Source: Chromohalobacter canadensis (GTDB lineage: Bacteria > Pseudomonadota > Gammaproteobacteria > Pseudomonadales > Halomonadaceae). Taken from it: 64,000 nt of DNA. Shown here piece after piece: positions 19,472 to 27,534 of the stretch. The stretch covers positions 81,483-145,482 of the forward strand of contig NZ_JAJQJH010000008.1 in the NCBI RefSeq assembly GCF_029544075.1, read 5' to 3'. How positions within the stretch are numbered: position 1 is the first letter of the stretch; the number at the start of each line of letters is the position of its first letter. Below the pieces are notes generated by a model. That model did no database searches. It was not told the origin of the DNA and worked only from the letters and a program-made list of their open reading frames with translations. The position numbers were made by a program, and so were the translations under genes.

Positions 19472-20677
19472 TCAAACGCGTTCGATCAAAGTGGCCACGC
19501 CCTGGCCTACACCGACACACATGGTGCATAGGGCGTAACGCTTATTCTGCGCGTGCAATTCATGCGCTGCGGTCAGCAGCAACCGCGCCCCGGACATGCC
19601 CAGCGGGTGCCCCAGCGCTATTGCGCCGCCATTAGGATTAACGCGCGGGTCGTCGTCGGCCACGCCGAGTTCACGCAGGCACGCCAAGCCCTGGGCGGCA
19701 AAGGCTTCGTTGAGTTCGATGATGTCGACCTCATCGATGCCGATACCCAGACGCTCGAGCAGCTTACGCGTCGCCGGCACCGGCCCCATGCCCATGATGC
19801 GCGGCTCGACGCCGGCGGTGGCCATGCCCAGGATCCGCGCCATCGGAGTGAGGCCATGGCGCGCGACGGCGGCATCGCTGGCGACCAGCATCGCCGCCGC
19901 CCCGTCGTTGACACCCGACGCATTGCCGGCGGTGACACTGCCGCCCTCGCGAAACGGCGTCGGCAACTTGGCCAGCTTTTCAAGCGTGGTACCGGCGCGC
20001 GGATGCTCGTCCTGCTCGACGATCAGGGGCTCCTGCTTGCGACGCGGCACCTCGACCGGCGTGATCTCTCGCGCCAGGCGCCCGGACTGCTGGGCGCGCT
20101 CGGTCTTCTGCTGCGAGCGCACGGCGAAGGCATCCTGATCCTCGCGGGACACGTGGAACTGCTCGGCCACGTTCTCGGCGGTCTCGGGCATTGACTCGAC
20201 GCCGTAGTGGTTCTTCATCAGCGGATTGACGAAACGCCATCCAATGGTGGTGTCCTCGATCGCCTGGCTGCGCGAGAATGCCGTCTCGGCCTTGCCCATC
20301 ACGAACGGTGCCCGTGACATGGATTCCACGCCGCCGGCCAGGGCCAACTCGAACTCGCCCGCCTTGATGGCGCGAAACGCCGTGCCCACGGCGTCCATGC
20401 CCGACCCGCATAGGCGGTTCATCGTGGTACCGGGCACGGAGGTGGGCAGCCCGGCCAGCAACGCCGACATGCGCGCCACGTTACGGTTGTCCTCGCCGGC
20501 CTGGTTGGCACAGCCCATGATCACTTCGTCGATGGCCGCCGGGTCGAGATCCGGCGACTGAGCCAGCACGGCGCGGAAGATCGTCGCCGCCAGGTCATCG
20601 GGACGGACACTGGCCAGCACGCCACCGAAACGTCCCACGGCGGAACGCGTGGGATGACACAGCCAAACATCGCTCAT
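19472..20677 (-). CDS. pcaF: 3-oxoadipyl-CoA thiolase PcaF
   Basis: A 401-residue thiolase. It splits 3-oxoadipyl-CoA into succinyl-CoA and acetyl-CoA, the last step of the beta-ketoadipate pathway. The nucleophilic Cys90 sits in MNRLCGSGMDAV; the C-terminal GGAIALGHPLGMSGARL and CTMCVGVGQG motifs carry the other catalytic His and Cys. The start at 20677 is chosen for the GAGGAG ribosome site; a frame extension of 27 codons would reach into pcaJ. It lies ten bases after pcaJ. Confidence 0.95.
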   Translation of the reverse strand: MSDVWLCHPTRSAVGRFGGVLASVRPDDLAATIFRAVLAQSPDLDPAAIDEVIMGCANQAGEDNRNVARMSALLAGLPTSVPGTTMNRLCGSGMDAVGTAFRAIKAGEFELALAGGVESMSRAPFVMGKAETAFSRSQAIEDTTIGWRFVNPLMKNHYGVESMPETAENVAEQFHVSREDQDAFAVRSQQKTERAQQSGRLAREITPVEVPRRKQEPLIVEQDEHPRAGTTLEKLAKLPTPFREGGSVTAGNASGVNDGAAAMLVASDAAVARHGLTPMARILGMATAGVEPRIMGMGPVPATRKLLERLGIGIDEVDIIELNEAFAAQGLACLRELGVADDDPRVNPNGGAIALGHPLGMSGARLLLTAAHELHAQNKRYALCTMCVGVGQGVATLIERV

Positions 20678-20687
20678 CGAATTCTCC

Positions 20688-21464
20688 TCACGCCTCACCG
20701 GCGTGTTTACGTTCGGTACGCGCCTTGAGATCCCGCAGCACTTCCAGCTCGCGCGCATCGGGCGTCGGTGTCGTCTCGAGCTGATCGGCGAAGCGAATCT
20801 CCCAGCCGGTGGCCTCGATCACGTCGTCACGCGTAACCCCGGGGTGCAGCGACACCACTACTAACTCTTTAGTCTCGGGATCAGGCTTCATCACGCACAG
20901 ATCGGTGATCACCCGGGTCGGCCCACGGCCGATATTGGGCACCCCGTCACGCGCCTTGCCATCGCGACCGAAACCCAGCGTGGTGATGAAATCCACGTCG
21001 TTGACGAAGGTTCGCTTGGAGTGCTTGAGCGTGATGAAGACCTCGCCGGCGCAGGTCGCGATCTCCGGTGCCCCGCCGCCACCGGGCAAGCGCACCTTAG
21101 GCGATTGATAGTCACCGATCAGCGTGGTGTTGAGGTTGCAGTAGCGATCAATCTGCGCGGTGCCCAGAAAGCCCACATCGATCTTGCCGCCCTGCAGCCA
21201 GTAGCGGAACATTTCCGGAACTGAAACGGTGGTCAAAGCCGATTCGCAAAGTTCACCGTCGCCGATGGAAAGCGGCAGCACGTCCGGCTTGGTCTGCAAG
21301 GTGCCGGACTCGTAGATCAGCACCACGTCCGGCGCATGGGTCAGGCGCGCCAGGTTGGCGGCCTCGGACGGCAAACCGATGCCAACGAAGCATGTCATGC
21401 CGTTTTCCAGCGCCTTCGCCGCCGTCACGGTCATCATTTCCGAGGAGGTGTATTCGTTACTCAT
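20688..21464 (-). CDS. pcaJ: 3-oxoadipate CoA-transferase subunit B PcaJ
   Basis: A 258-residue beta subunit of the family I CoA-transferase that moves CoA from succinyl-CoA to 3-oxoadipate. The catalytic glutamate should be Glu52 in the YESGTL motif. The N-terminal SSEMMTVTAAKALENGMTCFVGIGLP region is typical. It overlaps pcaI by four bases (ATGA), so the two subunits are made together. Slightly longer than the common 210-220 residues because of a C-terminal extension rich in charged residues. Confidence 0.93.
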   Translation of the reverse strand: MSNEYTSSEMMTVTAAKALENGMTCFVGIGLPSEAANLARLTHAPDVVLIYESGTLQTKPDVLPLSIGDGELCESALTTVSVPEMFRYWLQGGKIDVGFLGTAQIDRYCNLNTTLIGDYQSPKVRLPGGGGAPEIATCAGEVFITLKHSKRTFVNDVDFITTLGFGRDGKARDGVPNIGRGPTRVITDLCVMKPDPETKELVVVSLHPGVTRDDVIEATGWEIRFADQLETTPTPDARELEVLRDLKARTERKHAGEA

Positions 21465-22282
21465 TGGGCCTGACCTCCTGCGTTGTAAACGTTGTCATCG
21501 ATCCATACCTGGAAGGTGTCGCGATCGCGGGCGATGGCGTCCCACTCCTTGTAGAAGCGGTTATCACGTGGATAGTAGCCGTGAGCGTAGGAGGGATAAG
21601 CGCCCTTCTCGGCTACGGCGATGGCGTCGATCGCCCATCCCGGAATCACGCAGGCGTTGGGGCTGGCTCCAAGGTCGTCGACCACTTCCTCGACGGTGAC
21701 GATGCTCTTGTCCGCCGCGAGGATCGCTTCCTTCTGCACGCCGATAATGCCTTCTACCAGCACGTTGCCCTTGCGATCCGCCTTCTGCGCATGCACCAGG
21801 GAGACGTCCGGCCGCACTGACGGTACCGCCGCGAGGCGTTCACCGGTGAACGGGCACTCGATGTACTTGATCTGATGGTTGACGCTGGGCAACTCGCTGC
21901 CCACGTAACCGCGTAATACCGCCAGTGGCAGTCCCGCCGCGCCGGCCTCGAACGCACACGCCATGGCCGCATGACTGTGCTCGAAGATCTCCACCTTGTG
22001 CGGCCAGCCTTTCTCCACTGCATCGCGCAGGCGATGTAGCGATCCCACACCGGGATTCCCGCCCCACGAGAAGATCAACTTCTTGGCGCAACCGGCACCG
22101 ATCAATTGGTCGTAGACCAGATCCGGCGTCATGCGAATTAGCGTCAGGTCACGCTTGCGCTGGCGAATGACCTCATGTCCGGCGGCGAAGGGAATCAGGT
22201 GGGTGAAGCCTTCCATGGCTACGGTCGCGCCATCCTCGACGTAGCGCGCCACGGCGTCATGCAGGCTAAGAAATTCGGCCAT
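21461..22282 (-). CDS. pcaI: 3-oxoadipate CoA-transferase subunit A PcaI
   Basis: A 273-residue alpha subunit of the 3-oxoadipate CoA-transferase. The glycine-rich EDGATVAMEGFTHLIPFAAGHEVIRQ region near the N-terminus binds CoA in this family. It is the first gene of the pcaI-pcaJ-pcaF-pcaL transcript. Two operator-like palindromes lie 19-52 bases upstream of its start. Cytoplasmic. The larger size than short-form PcaI is shared by the PcaJ partner, which fits the long pca-type pair seen in pseudomonads and relatives. Confidence 0.93.
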   Translation of the reverse strand: MAEFLSLHDAVARYVEDGATVAMEGFTHLIPFAAGHEVIRQRKRDLTLIRMTPDLVYDQLIGAGCAKKLIFSWGGNPGVGSLHRLRDAVEKGWPHKVEIFEHSHAAMACAFEAGAAGLPLAVLRGYVGSELPSVNHQIKYIECPFTGERLAAVPSVRPDVSLVHAQKADRKGNVLVEGIIGVQKEAILAADKSIVTVEEVVDDLGASPNACVIPGWAIDAIAVAEKGAYPSYAHGYYPRDNRFYKEWDAIARDRDTFQVWIDDNVYNAGGQAQ

Positions 22283-22300
22283 GCGGATTGCCTCGCAATT

Positions 22301-22334
22301 GTTCGCTTAGTGAACACTGGTTTGTGATACGAAC
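22301..22334 (-). promoter_or_regulatory. putative PcaR operator upstream of pcaI
   Basis: Four half-sites on the plus strand: GTTCG-N5-TGAAC-N4-GTTTG-N5-CGAAC. Each 15-base palindrome resembles the Pseudomonas PcaR/Acinetobacter PcaU site type. The N5 and N4 spacings match those of the sites at 23798 and 24804. It lies just before pcaI, as expected for an IclR-type regulator. The pcaI promoter should be here too. Confidence 0.65.
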
Positions 22335-22370
22335 AAAATTATCGGGATTGCGACGGCCGGTCAAACGCAC

Positions 22371-22396
22371 AAAAGGGCAACGCAATCGCGTTGCCC
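22371..22396 (-). terminator. rho-independent terminator after pcaB
   Basis: Minus strand: GGGCAACGC-GATT-GCGTTGCCC (22375-22396), a perfect 9-bp stem with a four-base loop followed by TTTT (22371-22374). It lies 40 bases past the pcaB stop, so pcaB and pcaI start separate transcripts. Confidence 0.8.
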
Positions 22397-22435
22397 CAAG
22401 GACACAAAAACAATTAACGCTTTAAATATAGTAAG

Positions 22436-23773
22436 TTACATGGCTTCTAACATATCCAGCACGCGCTGAACCTGCCATGGGCTACTACCAATGTATAAAC
22501 CTGGATCGACACATGCCCGCAGGCGCTGCGCATCCACCTGCCTGGCTATCTCCTCGTCAGCCAGGAGCACATCGGCATAGTCACGACGCTCGCGACGCGA
22601 GGTCTCGGCGGCCTCCTTGGCAACACGCTGTGCGGCGTCTGCCCCTAGAGCGTCAGCGAGAAAGCGGGCCGCGGGCTCGGCCATGATCGCGCCGCCGGTC
22701 AGCGCCAGGTTATGCCGCATCGTCTCGGGGTGTACTTCCAAACCCTCCCAGAGCGCGACTAGAGATTCCAGAGCGCCTTCCATCAGCAGCACAGCATCCA
22801 GCATCGGCGCCCACTCGGCGTGCCATTCCCCCAGCCCGCGCTCAAGCGGTTGCGCCCCGGCATGACTGAGCGTCGCCACTTGACCATGGATCTGGCGTGC
22901 CGCGGCCCTCAAGCGCGCACAAATGACCGGGTTGCGTTTATGGGGCATCGACGACGAGCCACCGGCACCCGGGACGGCAGGCTCGCTGACTTCCGCGACC
23001 TCGGACTGAGTCAGCAACGAGACATCCAACGCCACTTTCTCGACGCCCACCGCCACCGCATCAATGGCCCCGGCCAGAGCCAGGATTGGTTGCCGGTTGG
23101 TGTGCCAAGGAAGCAGCGGTGACACGAGCCCCAGTCGCGCTGCCACACGATCCATTACTTCCAGGCCTTGCGCATCCAATCCCGAGTGAACGCCTACCGC
23201 GCCACCGAATTGCAAGTAGAGCCCCGTCTCGGCCACACCTTTGAGACGCCGTTCGGCTTGCGCCAGATTCTCCGCCCATTGCGCAACCTTGACCCCGAAG
23301 GTGATAGGTAGCGCTTGCTGCATCAGCGTGCGACCCACCATGGGAGTTCGTGCATGCGCACGCATGAGCACGCAGCCCGCCTCACGACTACATTTCAAGT
23401 GCGTCAAGCATGCCTCGAGGCGCGGCTTGAGGAGTAACATCAAGGCCGTATCGAGAATATCCTGACTGGTCGCACCGCGATGAAAATATCCCTTGAGCTC
23501 ATCAGGGAGAGCCGCCTTGGCTTGCTTGACGAAAGGAATGGCCGCATTGCCGCCCAGAACGGTTTCCTGAGCCATCGATTCCAGGTCAAACGCATGCGCG
23601 CGCAGAACATGTACGATCCCATCAGCGGTGCCGGCGGGCAGGATACCCAACGTTTCCTGTTCGTTGGCGAGGGCGATTTCGACGCTCACCATGGCGTCTA
23701 TCAGATCGCGGGCTTGGGTCGCCGAACGTCCCGTGGAGCTCATGAAGGGGTGGCGAAGTAAGGTGTCGTACAT
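22436..23773 (-). CDS. pcaB: 3-carboxy-cis,cis-muconate cycloisomerase PcaB
   Basis: A 445-residue member of the fumarase/aspartase superfamily. It turns 3-carboxy-cis,cis-muconate into 4-carboxymuconolactone. The superfamily signature GGSSSMPHKRNP (about residues 272-283) carries the catalytic serine loop. Divergent from pcaR with 104 bases between the starts; the operator at 23798-23821 lies between. It ends at the terminator 22371-22396, so it is monocistronic. The product goes to the fused PcaL decarboxylase. Confidence 0.94.
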   Translation of the reverse strand: MYDTLLRHPFMSSTGRSATQARDLIDAMVSVEIALANEQETLGILPAGTADGIVHVLRAHAFDLESMAQETVLGGNAAIPFVKQAKAALPDELKGYFHRGATSQDILDTALMLLLKPRLEACLTHLKCSREAGCVLMRAHARTPMVGRTLMQQALPITFGVKVAQWAENLAQAERRLKGVAETGLYLQFGGAVGVHSGLDAQGLEVMDRVAARLGLVSPLLPWHTNRQPILALAGAIDAVAVGVEKVALDVSLLTQSEVAEVSEPAVPGAGGSSSMPHKRNPVICARLRAAARQIHGQVATLSHAGAQPLERGLGEWHAEWAPMLDAVLLMEGALESLVALWEGLEVHPETMRHNLALTGGAIMAEPAARFLADALGADAAQRVAKEAAETSRRERRDYADVLLADEEIARQVDAQRLRACVDPGLYIGSSPWQVQRVLDMLEAM

Positions 23774-23797
23774 GCGGGTCTCCAGGCGAAATCAAGC

Positions 23798-23821
23798 CGA
23801 ACAAATGTTCGCATTTCGAAC
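23798..23821. promoter_or_regulatory. putative PcaR operator in the pcaB-pcaR divergent region
   Basis: CGAAC-AAAT-GTTCG-CATTT-CGAAC: three 5-base half-sites, the last two making a 15-base palindrome. This is the three-part layout described for PcaU operators. It sits 25 bases from the pcaB start and 57 from the pcaR start, suited to control both. Confidence 0.7.
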
Positions 23822-23877
23822 TTTATGATAGGTTTGCCCCAACATACCTGACAATTAACAACGAGGCATCACGGCAC

Positions 23878-24663
23878 ATGGCATCACAAGACGGAGCGCT
23901 CACGTCCGACGACAGGGATTTCGTTACCGCGCTGGCAAGCGGCCTGGAAGTCATCATGGCATTCGACCAGGCCAACCCGCGTATGACACTCAGCGAGGTC
24001 GCCACGAAAACGCATATGAACCGAGCCAAGGCCAGGCGTTTCCTGTTGACCTTGCATGCCTTGGGATACGTGCGTAAGCAGGAGCGTTATTTCGAGCTTT
24101 CACCCAAGACGCTACAACTGGGCTACGCGTTCCTGTCGGCGAATAACTATCACAACGCCATCCAAAAGTACCTGGAAGATATTACGCAGGAGACCGGCGA
24201 ATCCTCGTCTTTAGGCGTGCTCGATGGCAAGGATGTGATCTACGTGGCGCGCTCGGCGGCCAAGCATCGCCTGATGGCCATCACGCTTGCAGTAGGCACT
24301 CGACTGCCTACCGCATACACCTCCATGGGACGCATTTTGCTAGGCACATTGCCGGATGAAGAGCGCCATCGCATCCTGCAAGAAAGCGAACTCGTCGCGC
24401 ATACCGCGCATAGCATTACTGATCTTCAAACGCTAGAAGCCGAGATCATCAAAGCCCGAGAGCAAGGCTATTGCATCGTCGACCAGGAGCTCGACTCGGG
24501 GCTTCGCTCACTTGCCGTGCCTATATTCAGCGGGGGAGGACGCCTGATTGGTGCTATGAACGTGTCAACGAATTCCGCTCGCATACCCCTCGAAAGTCTT
24601 AAGGAACGGATTCTCCCTTGCCTTAAAGACAAAGCATTAGAAATAAAAGAAACATTGATTTAA
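23878..24663 (+). CDS. pcaR: IclR-type regulator PcaR
   Basis: A 261-residue IclR-family regulator. An N-terminal winged helix (about residues 15-75, LSEVATKTHMNRAKARRFLLTLHALGYV) is followed by the IclR effector domain. Close in layout to PcaR/PcaU/PobR, which respond to 3-oxoadipate or protocatechuate. Divergent from pcaB. Three sites with the same half-site geometry in this window are candidate targets: its own promoter region, pcaI and the porin at 25056. A terminator follows at 24749-24783. Confidence 0.9.
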   Translation: MASQDGALTSDDRDFVTALASGLEVIMAFDQANPRMTLSEVATKTHMNRAKARRFLLTLHALGYVRKQERYFELSPKTLQLGYAFLSANNYHNAIQKYLEDITQETGESSSLGVLDGKDVIYVARSAAKHRLMAITLAVGTRLPTAYTSMGRILLGTLPDEERHRILQESELVAHTAHSITDLQTLEAEIIKAREQGYCIVDQELDSGLRSLAVPIFSGGGRLIGAMNVSTNSARIPLESLKERILPCLKDKALEIKETLI

Positions 24664-24748
24664 CTGAAAAAAGATACGTCACAACCAAAGTATAAGTCGT
24701 TAAAAACCACTTCAATACAAAGCGTTAGATCAACTTCATAAATTATTG

Positions 24749-24783
24749 CGCCCTTCCTCATTGACAGGAAGGGCGTTTTTTTT
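24749..24783 (+). terminator. rho-independent terminator after pcaR
   Basis: CGCCCTTCCT-N7-AGGAAGGGCG (perfect 10-bp stem) followed by eight T's (24776-24783). Isolates pcaR from the porin gene. Confidence 0.92.
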
Positions 24784-24803
24784 CAGCTTTCATGTACGCA
24801 AGA

Positions 24804-24827
24804 CGAATCAAGGTTCGCATTGCGAAC
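24804..24827 (+). promoter_or_regulatory. putative PcaR operator upstream of the porin gene
   Basis: CGAAT-CAAG-GTTCG-CATTG-CGAAC. Same order and spacing as the pcaB-pcaR site; one half-site differs by one base. It lies 229 bases before the porin start, in a 392-base gap (24664-25055) that otherwise holds the pcaR terminator and AT-rich leader sequence with no gene. Confidence 0.6.
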
Positions 24828-25055
24828 TTAACAAGGCAATAAAAATTAGCCGGGGAACAAAATGCGCGGCAAATCATTCGCTTCACAAGCGTGGCTTCCT
24901 CCTGAATACATGGGGATAGACGAAAGGGGTATGACCTCGCTTCATCAGAAAAAAGCATAGGGAGACGGTGAAAAATTAATTTTCCCGTCGACTCAGAAAC
25001 GCATACTCGTTCATGCGCACCAAGCTCATAACTTCCTACAAAGGGCAGCTCACCA

Positions 25056-26300
25056 ATGCGATCCGATATAACAACATTCAAGATGACAAAACTCGCGCTA
25101 TGCGTGTCACTCGTTTCAGGCGTGGCAGGCATGGCAGCGGCTCCCGCCCACGCTTTCGACGTCGTCGAAGCGGGACAACCCGTCGTCACCGGCGAACCCA
25201 GCCGTGTGGGACCGCCATGGAATCATCGCTCGACTATCAACATCCCGGGCACCGAAACCGACATCGCCTTCGGCGGTTATGTCAAGCTCGACATGCTCTA
25301 TGATTTCGATTATAACCTCGGCAAGGCGACCGATCCTTACGCGATTATGGATCCATCGAATCGCACCGATGGCCGTACCGACTTCACCGCCTATGAGTCA
25401 CGTCTTAACTTCCGTACGCACACCATGACCGATTACGGTCGTTTGACGACCTATTTCGAAGGGCACTTCATTCCCGACGGCAAATTCAATCTGCGTCATG
25501 CCTATGGCGAACTCAACGGCTTCCTCGCCGGTCGCACCTGGACGAACTTCATGAGTTTCGTCGGGGGAACGCGCACACTGGCACTGGGTGATCCCAAGGG
25601 CTATGCCTTCGAGCGTCAGGCGCAGTTGCGCTACACCCAGCCGGTGGGCGCGGGTAACCTGTCGTTCTCCGTGGAGGATCCGGATACGGTCATCGCGCGT
25701 GATGACGCTGGTAATGGACCAGGTGAGGGTGTCGCTGATGGTGAGAGCCAGCTCCCCGACTTGACGGTACGCTACGAATACAAGCGTCTGTTCGCTCTTT
25801 CCGGCGTCGCGCGCAAACTCTCAACCAATAACATCACCAATACCGTGGATGACGAAACCACCGGTTACGGGGTGCAGGCGCAGTTCAACTTGCCCTTTAC
25901 GCCCATGACGAGCCTGCATGGTAGTGCGACCTATGGCGAAGGTATCGGCAACTATATGGGCAACCCTGGCAATACCGGGCACCGCAACGCGCCCGATGTC
26001 TACATCAATGACAATAACGAACTCGAGGCCGTCGAGACGCGGGCCTTCGGTGTGTCGCTCAACCATAACTGGACCGACGACTGGTTCAGCTCTGTTGGCT
26101 TTTCGCGCCTCGATCAAGACATGCCTGACAGTTACGGCAGTCAATTCGAGACCATCGACTATGCCTTCGCCAACGTGATCTGGGATGTCACCCAACGCCT
26201 GGCAGTGGGTCTTGAGTATCAGAACGCCGATGTCGAGCAGGTTAACGGAAACTCCGACGACGCAAGTCGTCTCCAGGCTAGCGCCATCTTCCAGTTCTAA
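25056..26300 (+). CDS. DcaP-like outer-membrane porin
   Basis: A 414-residue outer-membrane protein with a signal peptide (to about residue 33). It has the DcaP-like plan: a region before the barrel with a proline-rich WNHRSTINIPGTETDIAFGGYVKLDML start, then alternating beta-strands ending in an aromatic residue (QF). DcaP porins take up dicarboxylic or aromatic acids. The start at 25056 has an AAGGG about ten bases upstream; a second ATG at 25083 also gives a signal peptide. Followed by a good terminator. The upstream site suggests PcaR control. Confidence 0.88.
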   Translation: MRSDITTFKMTKLALCVSLVSGVAGMAAAPAHAFDVVEAGQPVVTGEPSRVGPPWNHRSTINIPGTETDIAFGGYVKLDMLYDFDYNLGKATDPYAIMDPSNRTDGRTDFTAYESRLNFRTHTMTDYGRLTTYFEGHFIPDGKFNLRHAYGELNGFLAGRTWTNFMSFVGGTRTLALGDPKGYAFERQAQLRYTQPVGAGNLSFSVEDPDTVIARDDAGNGPGEGVADGESQLPDLTVRYEYKRLFALSGVARKLSTNNITNTVDDETTGYGVQAQFNLPFTPMTSLHGSATYGEGIGNYMGNPGNTGHRNAPDVYINDNNELEAVETRAFGVSLNHNWTDDWFSSVGFSRLDQDMPDSYGSQFETIDYAFANVIWDVTQRLAVGLEYQNADVEQVNGNSDDASRLQASAIFQF

Positions 26301-26330
26301 CATCGTAAACACTGATCGATCGTGATTTTT

Positions 26331-26354
26331 GGCTGGCGTTTCGCCAGCCTTTTT
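26331..26354 (+). terminator. terminator after the porin gene
   Basis: GGCTGGCG-TTT-CGCCAGCC (perfect 8-bp stem, three-base loop) followed by TTTTT. Starts 31 bases after the porin stop. Confidence 0.9.
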
Positions 26355-26392
26355 CATGACATAAAAAATAGATCGTGGCGCTTTAGCACATG

Positions 26393-27334
26393 TCAGCCCA
26401 TGATCTTTTCAAGCTTATCGAGAAGACGCATGGTAGGCAGGCAATGCGAAAATGCCGCTTCCGGAACACGGCATTCGCGAATGGAGGCGATGAATTCGGC
26501 ATCCTGTTCCTGAAACCCCGTCCCCTCAAGAGGCAGCACTTCTCCCTGATAATCCTTCAACTCATCTCGATAGGCCATCAGTGTTGTTTCTTCGCCTACA
26601 TAGCGATAAAACCCACCGAATGGCCCATGATTGTTAAAGGAAAGCGCCAAGGTCGCCAGAGTCTCATTGCGTGATTTCAAGCCGATGTTCATATCCATGG
26701 CAATCCCTAGTTCGGGATGAACCGGCCCTCTTCTTCCCCAGACATCCAAGTCGAAATCGTCCAGCAACCACGCAAAAAGGTCCACGCTATGGCAAGCATG
26801 ATGCCACAGCAAATGGTCCGTCCAGCCGCGTGGCTCGCCTTGCATATTGAGGTTTTCGCGACGCAGGAAATACGTCTCGTTCACCAGATGCTGCAGGTGA
26901 AATTCGCCCGCCCGAATACGGCGCTTCATTTCGCGATGCGGCGCATTGAAGCGTCGCGTATGAGCCACCATGGCGACGATACTTGCCTCTCGGGCTCGCG
27001 CTGTCATGCGCTCGGCATCTGCCAGATTCAGGCTCATAGGAATTTCGCAGAGGACATGTTTACCGGCATCGATCGCTTGCTCGGTCTGGTCGGCATGTAA
27101 CGGGCTCGGCGTCGCCAGGATCACGGCATCGATCTTGAGCGTCGCCAGCGCTTGGGTATAGTCGGCGCACACATGCGGAATATTCCAGTGCTCGGCGAAG
27201 CGTCGTGTTGTTTGGGCATCACCGCCGGCCACGGCCACGACACGAGCCTCGGGAACGGATGACAGGGCTTGCATATGAATCCCGGCGATGGCGCCCTCAC
27301 CGACCATCAGGATACGTACGGGTGCAGTCATCAT
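26393..27334 (-). CDS. ligC: 4-carboxy-2-hydroxymuconate-6-semialdehyde dehydrogenase LigC
   Basis: A 313-residue Gfo/Idh/MocA-family oxidoreductase. The N-terminal Rossmann fold begins RILMVGEGAIAGIH. The middle shows AHTRRFNAPH, then GEPRGWTDHLLWHH and HPELGIAMDM, which recall LigC of Sphingobium rather than sugar dehydrogenases. LigC oxidises the LigAB product to 2-pyrone-4,6-dicarboxylate. Two ATGs (27334, 27331) are possible; GAGGAG is better spaced from the second. It is 22 kb from ligAB, next to fcs. Assignment is by motif recall, so it needs alignment to confirm. Confidence 0.78.
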   Translation of the reverse strand: MMTAPVRILMVGEGAIAGIHMQALSSVPEARVVAVAGGDAQTTRRFAEHWNIPHVCADYTQALATLKIDAVILATPSPLHADQTEQAIDAGKHVLCEIPMSLNLADAERMTARAREASIVAMVAHTRRFNAPHREMKRRIRAGEFHLQHLVNETYFLRRENLNMQGEPRGWTDHLLWHHACHSVDLFAWLLDDFDLDVWGRRGPVHPELGIAMDMNIGLKSRNETLATLALSFNNHGPFGGFYRYVGEETTLMAYRDELKDYQGEVLPLEGTGFQEQDAEFIASIRECRVPEAAFSHCLPTMRLLDKLEKIMG

Positions 27335-27534
27335 GGCTCCTCGGCTGCTTTAATTACGCCAATCGCGTCGACGCACATTGCCGCAGGATCGCCATGCTTT
27401 GTCTACCTCTTATAAGCGTCGCAGCCACGAGCTAGGTATCGGTAAATACCACGTCATGGCTGCGTGTTATCAGGTCTATTCTCGGAGTGCGGATGGCGCT
27501 TGGTGTCTTGAGCGGCCTGTGTAGTGCTCACTTA

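Noticed and set aside
24758..25189. 143-codon minus-strand frame before the porin
   Set aside because: It covers the pcaR terminator and the operator and runs into the porin gene; no recognisable domain.
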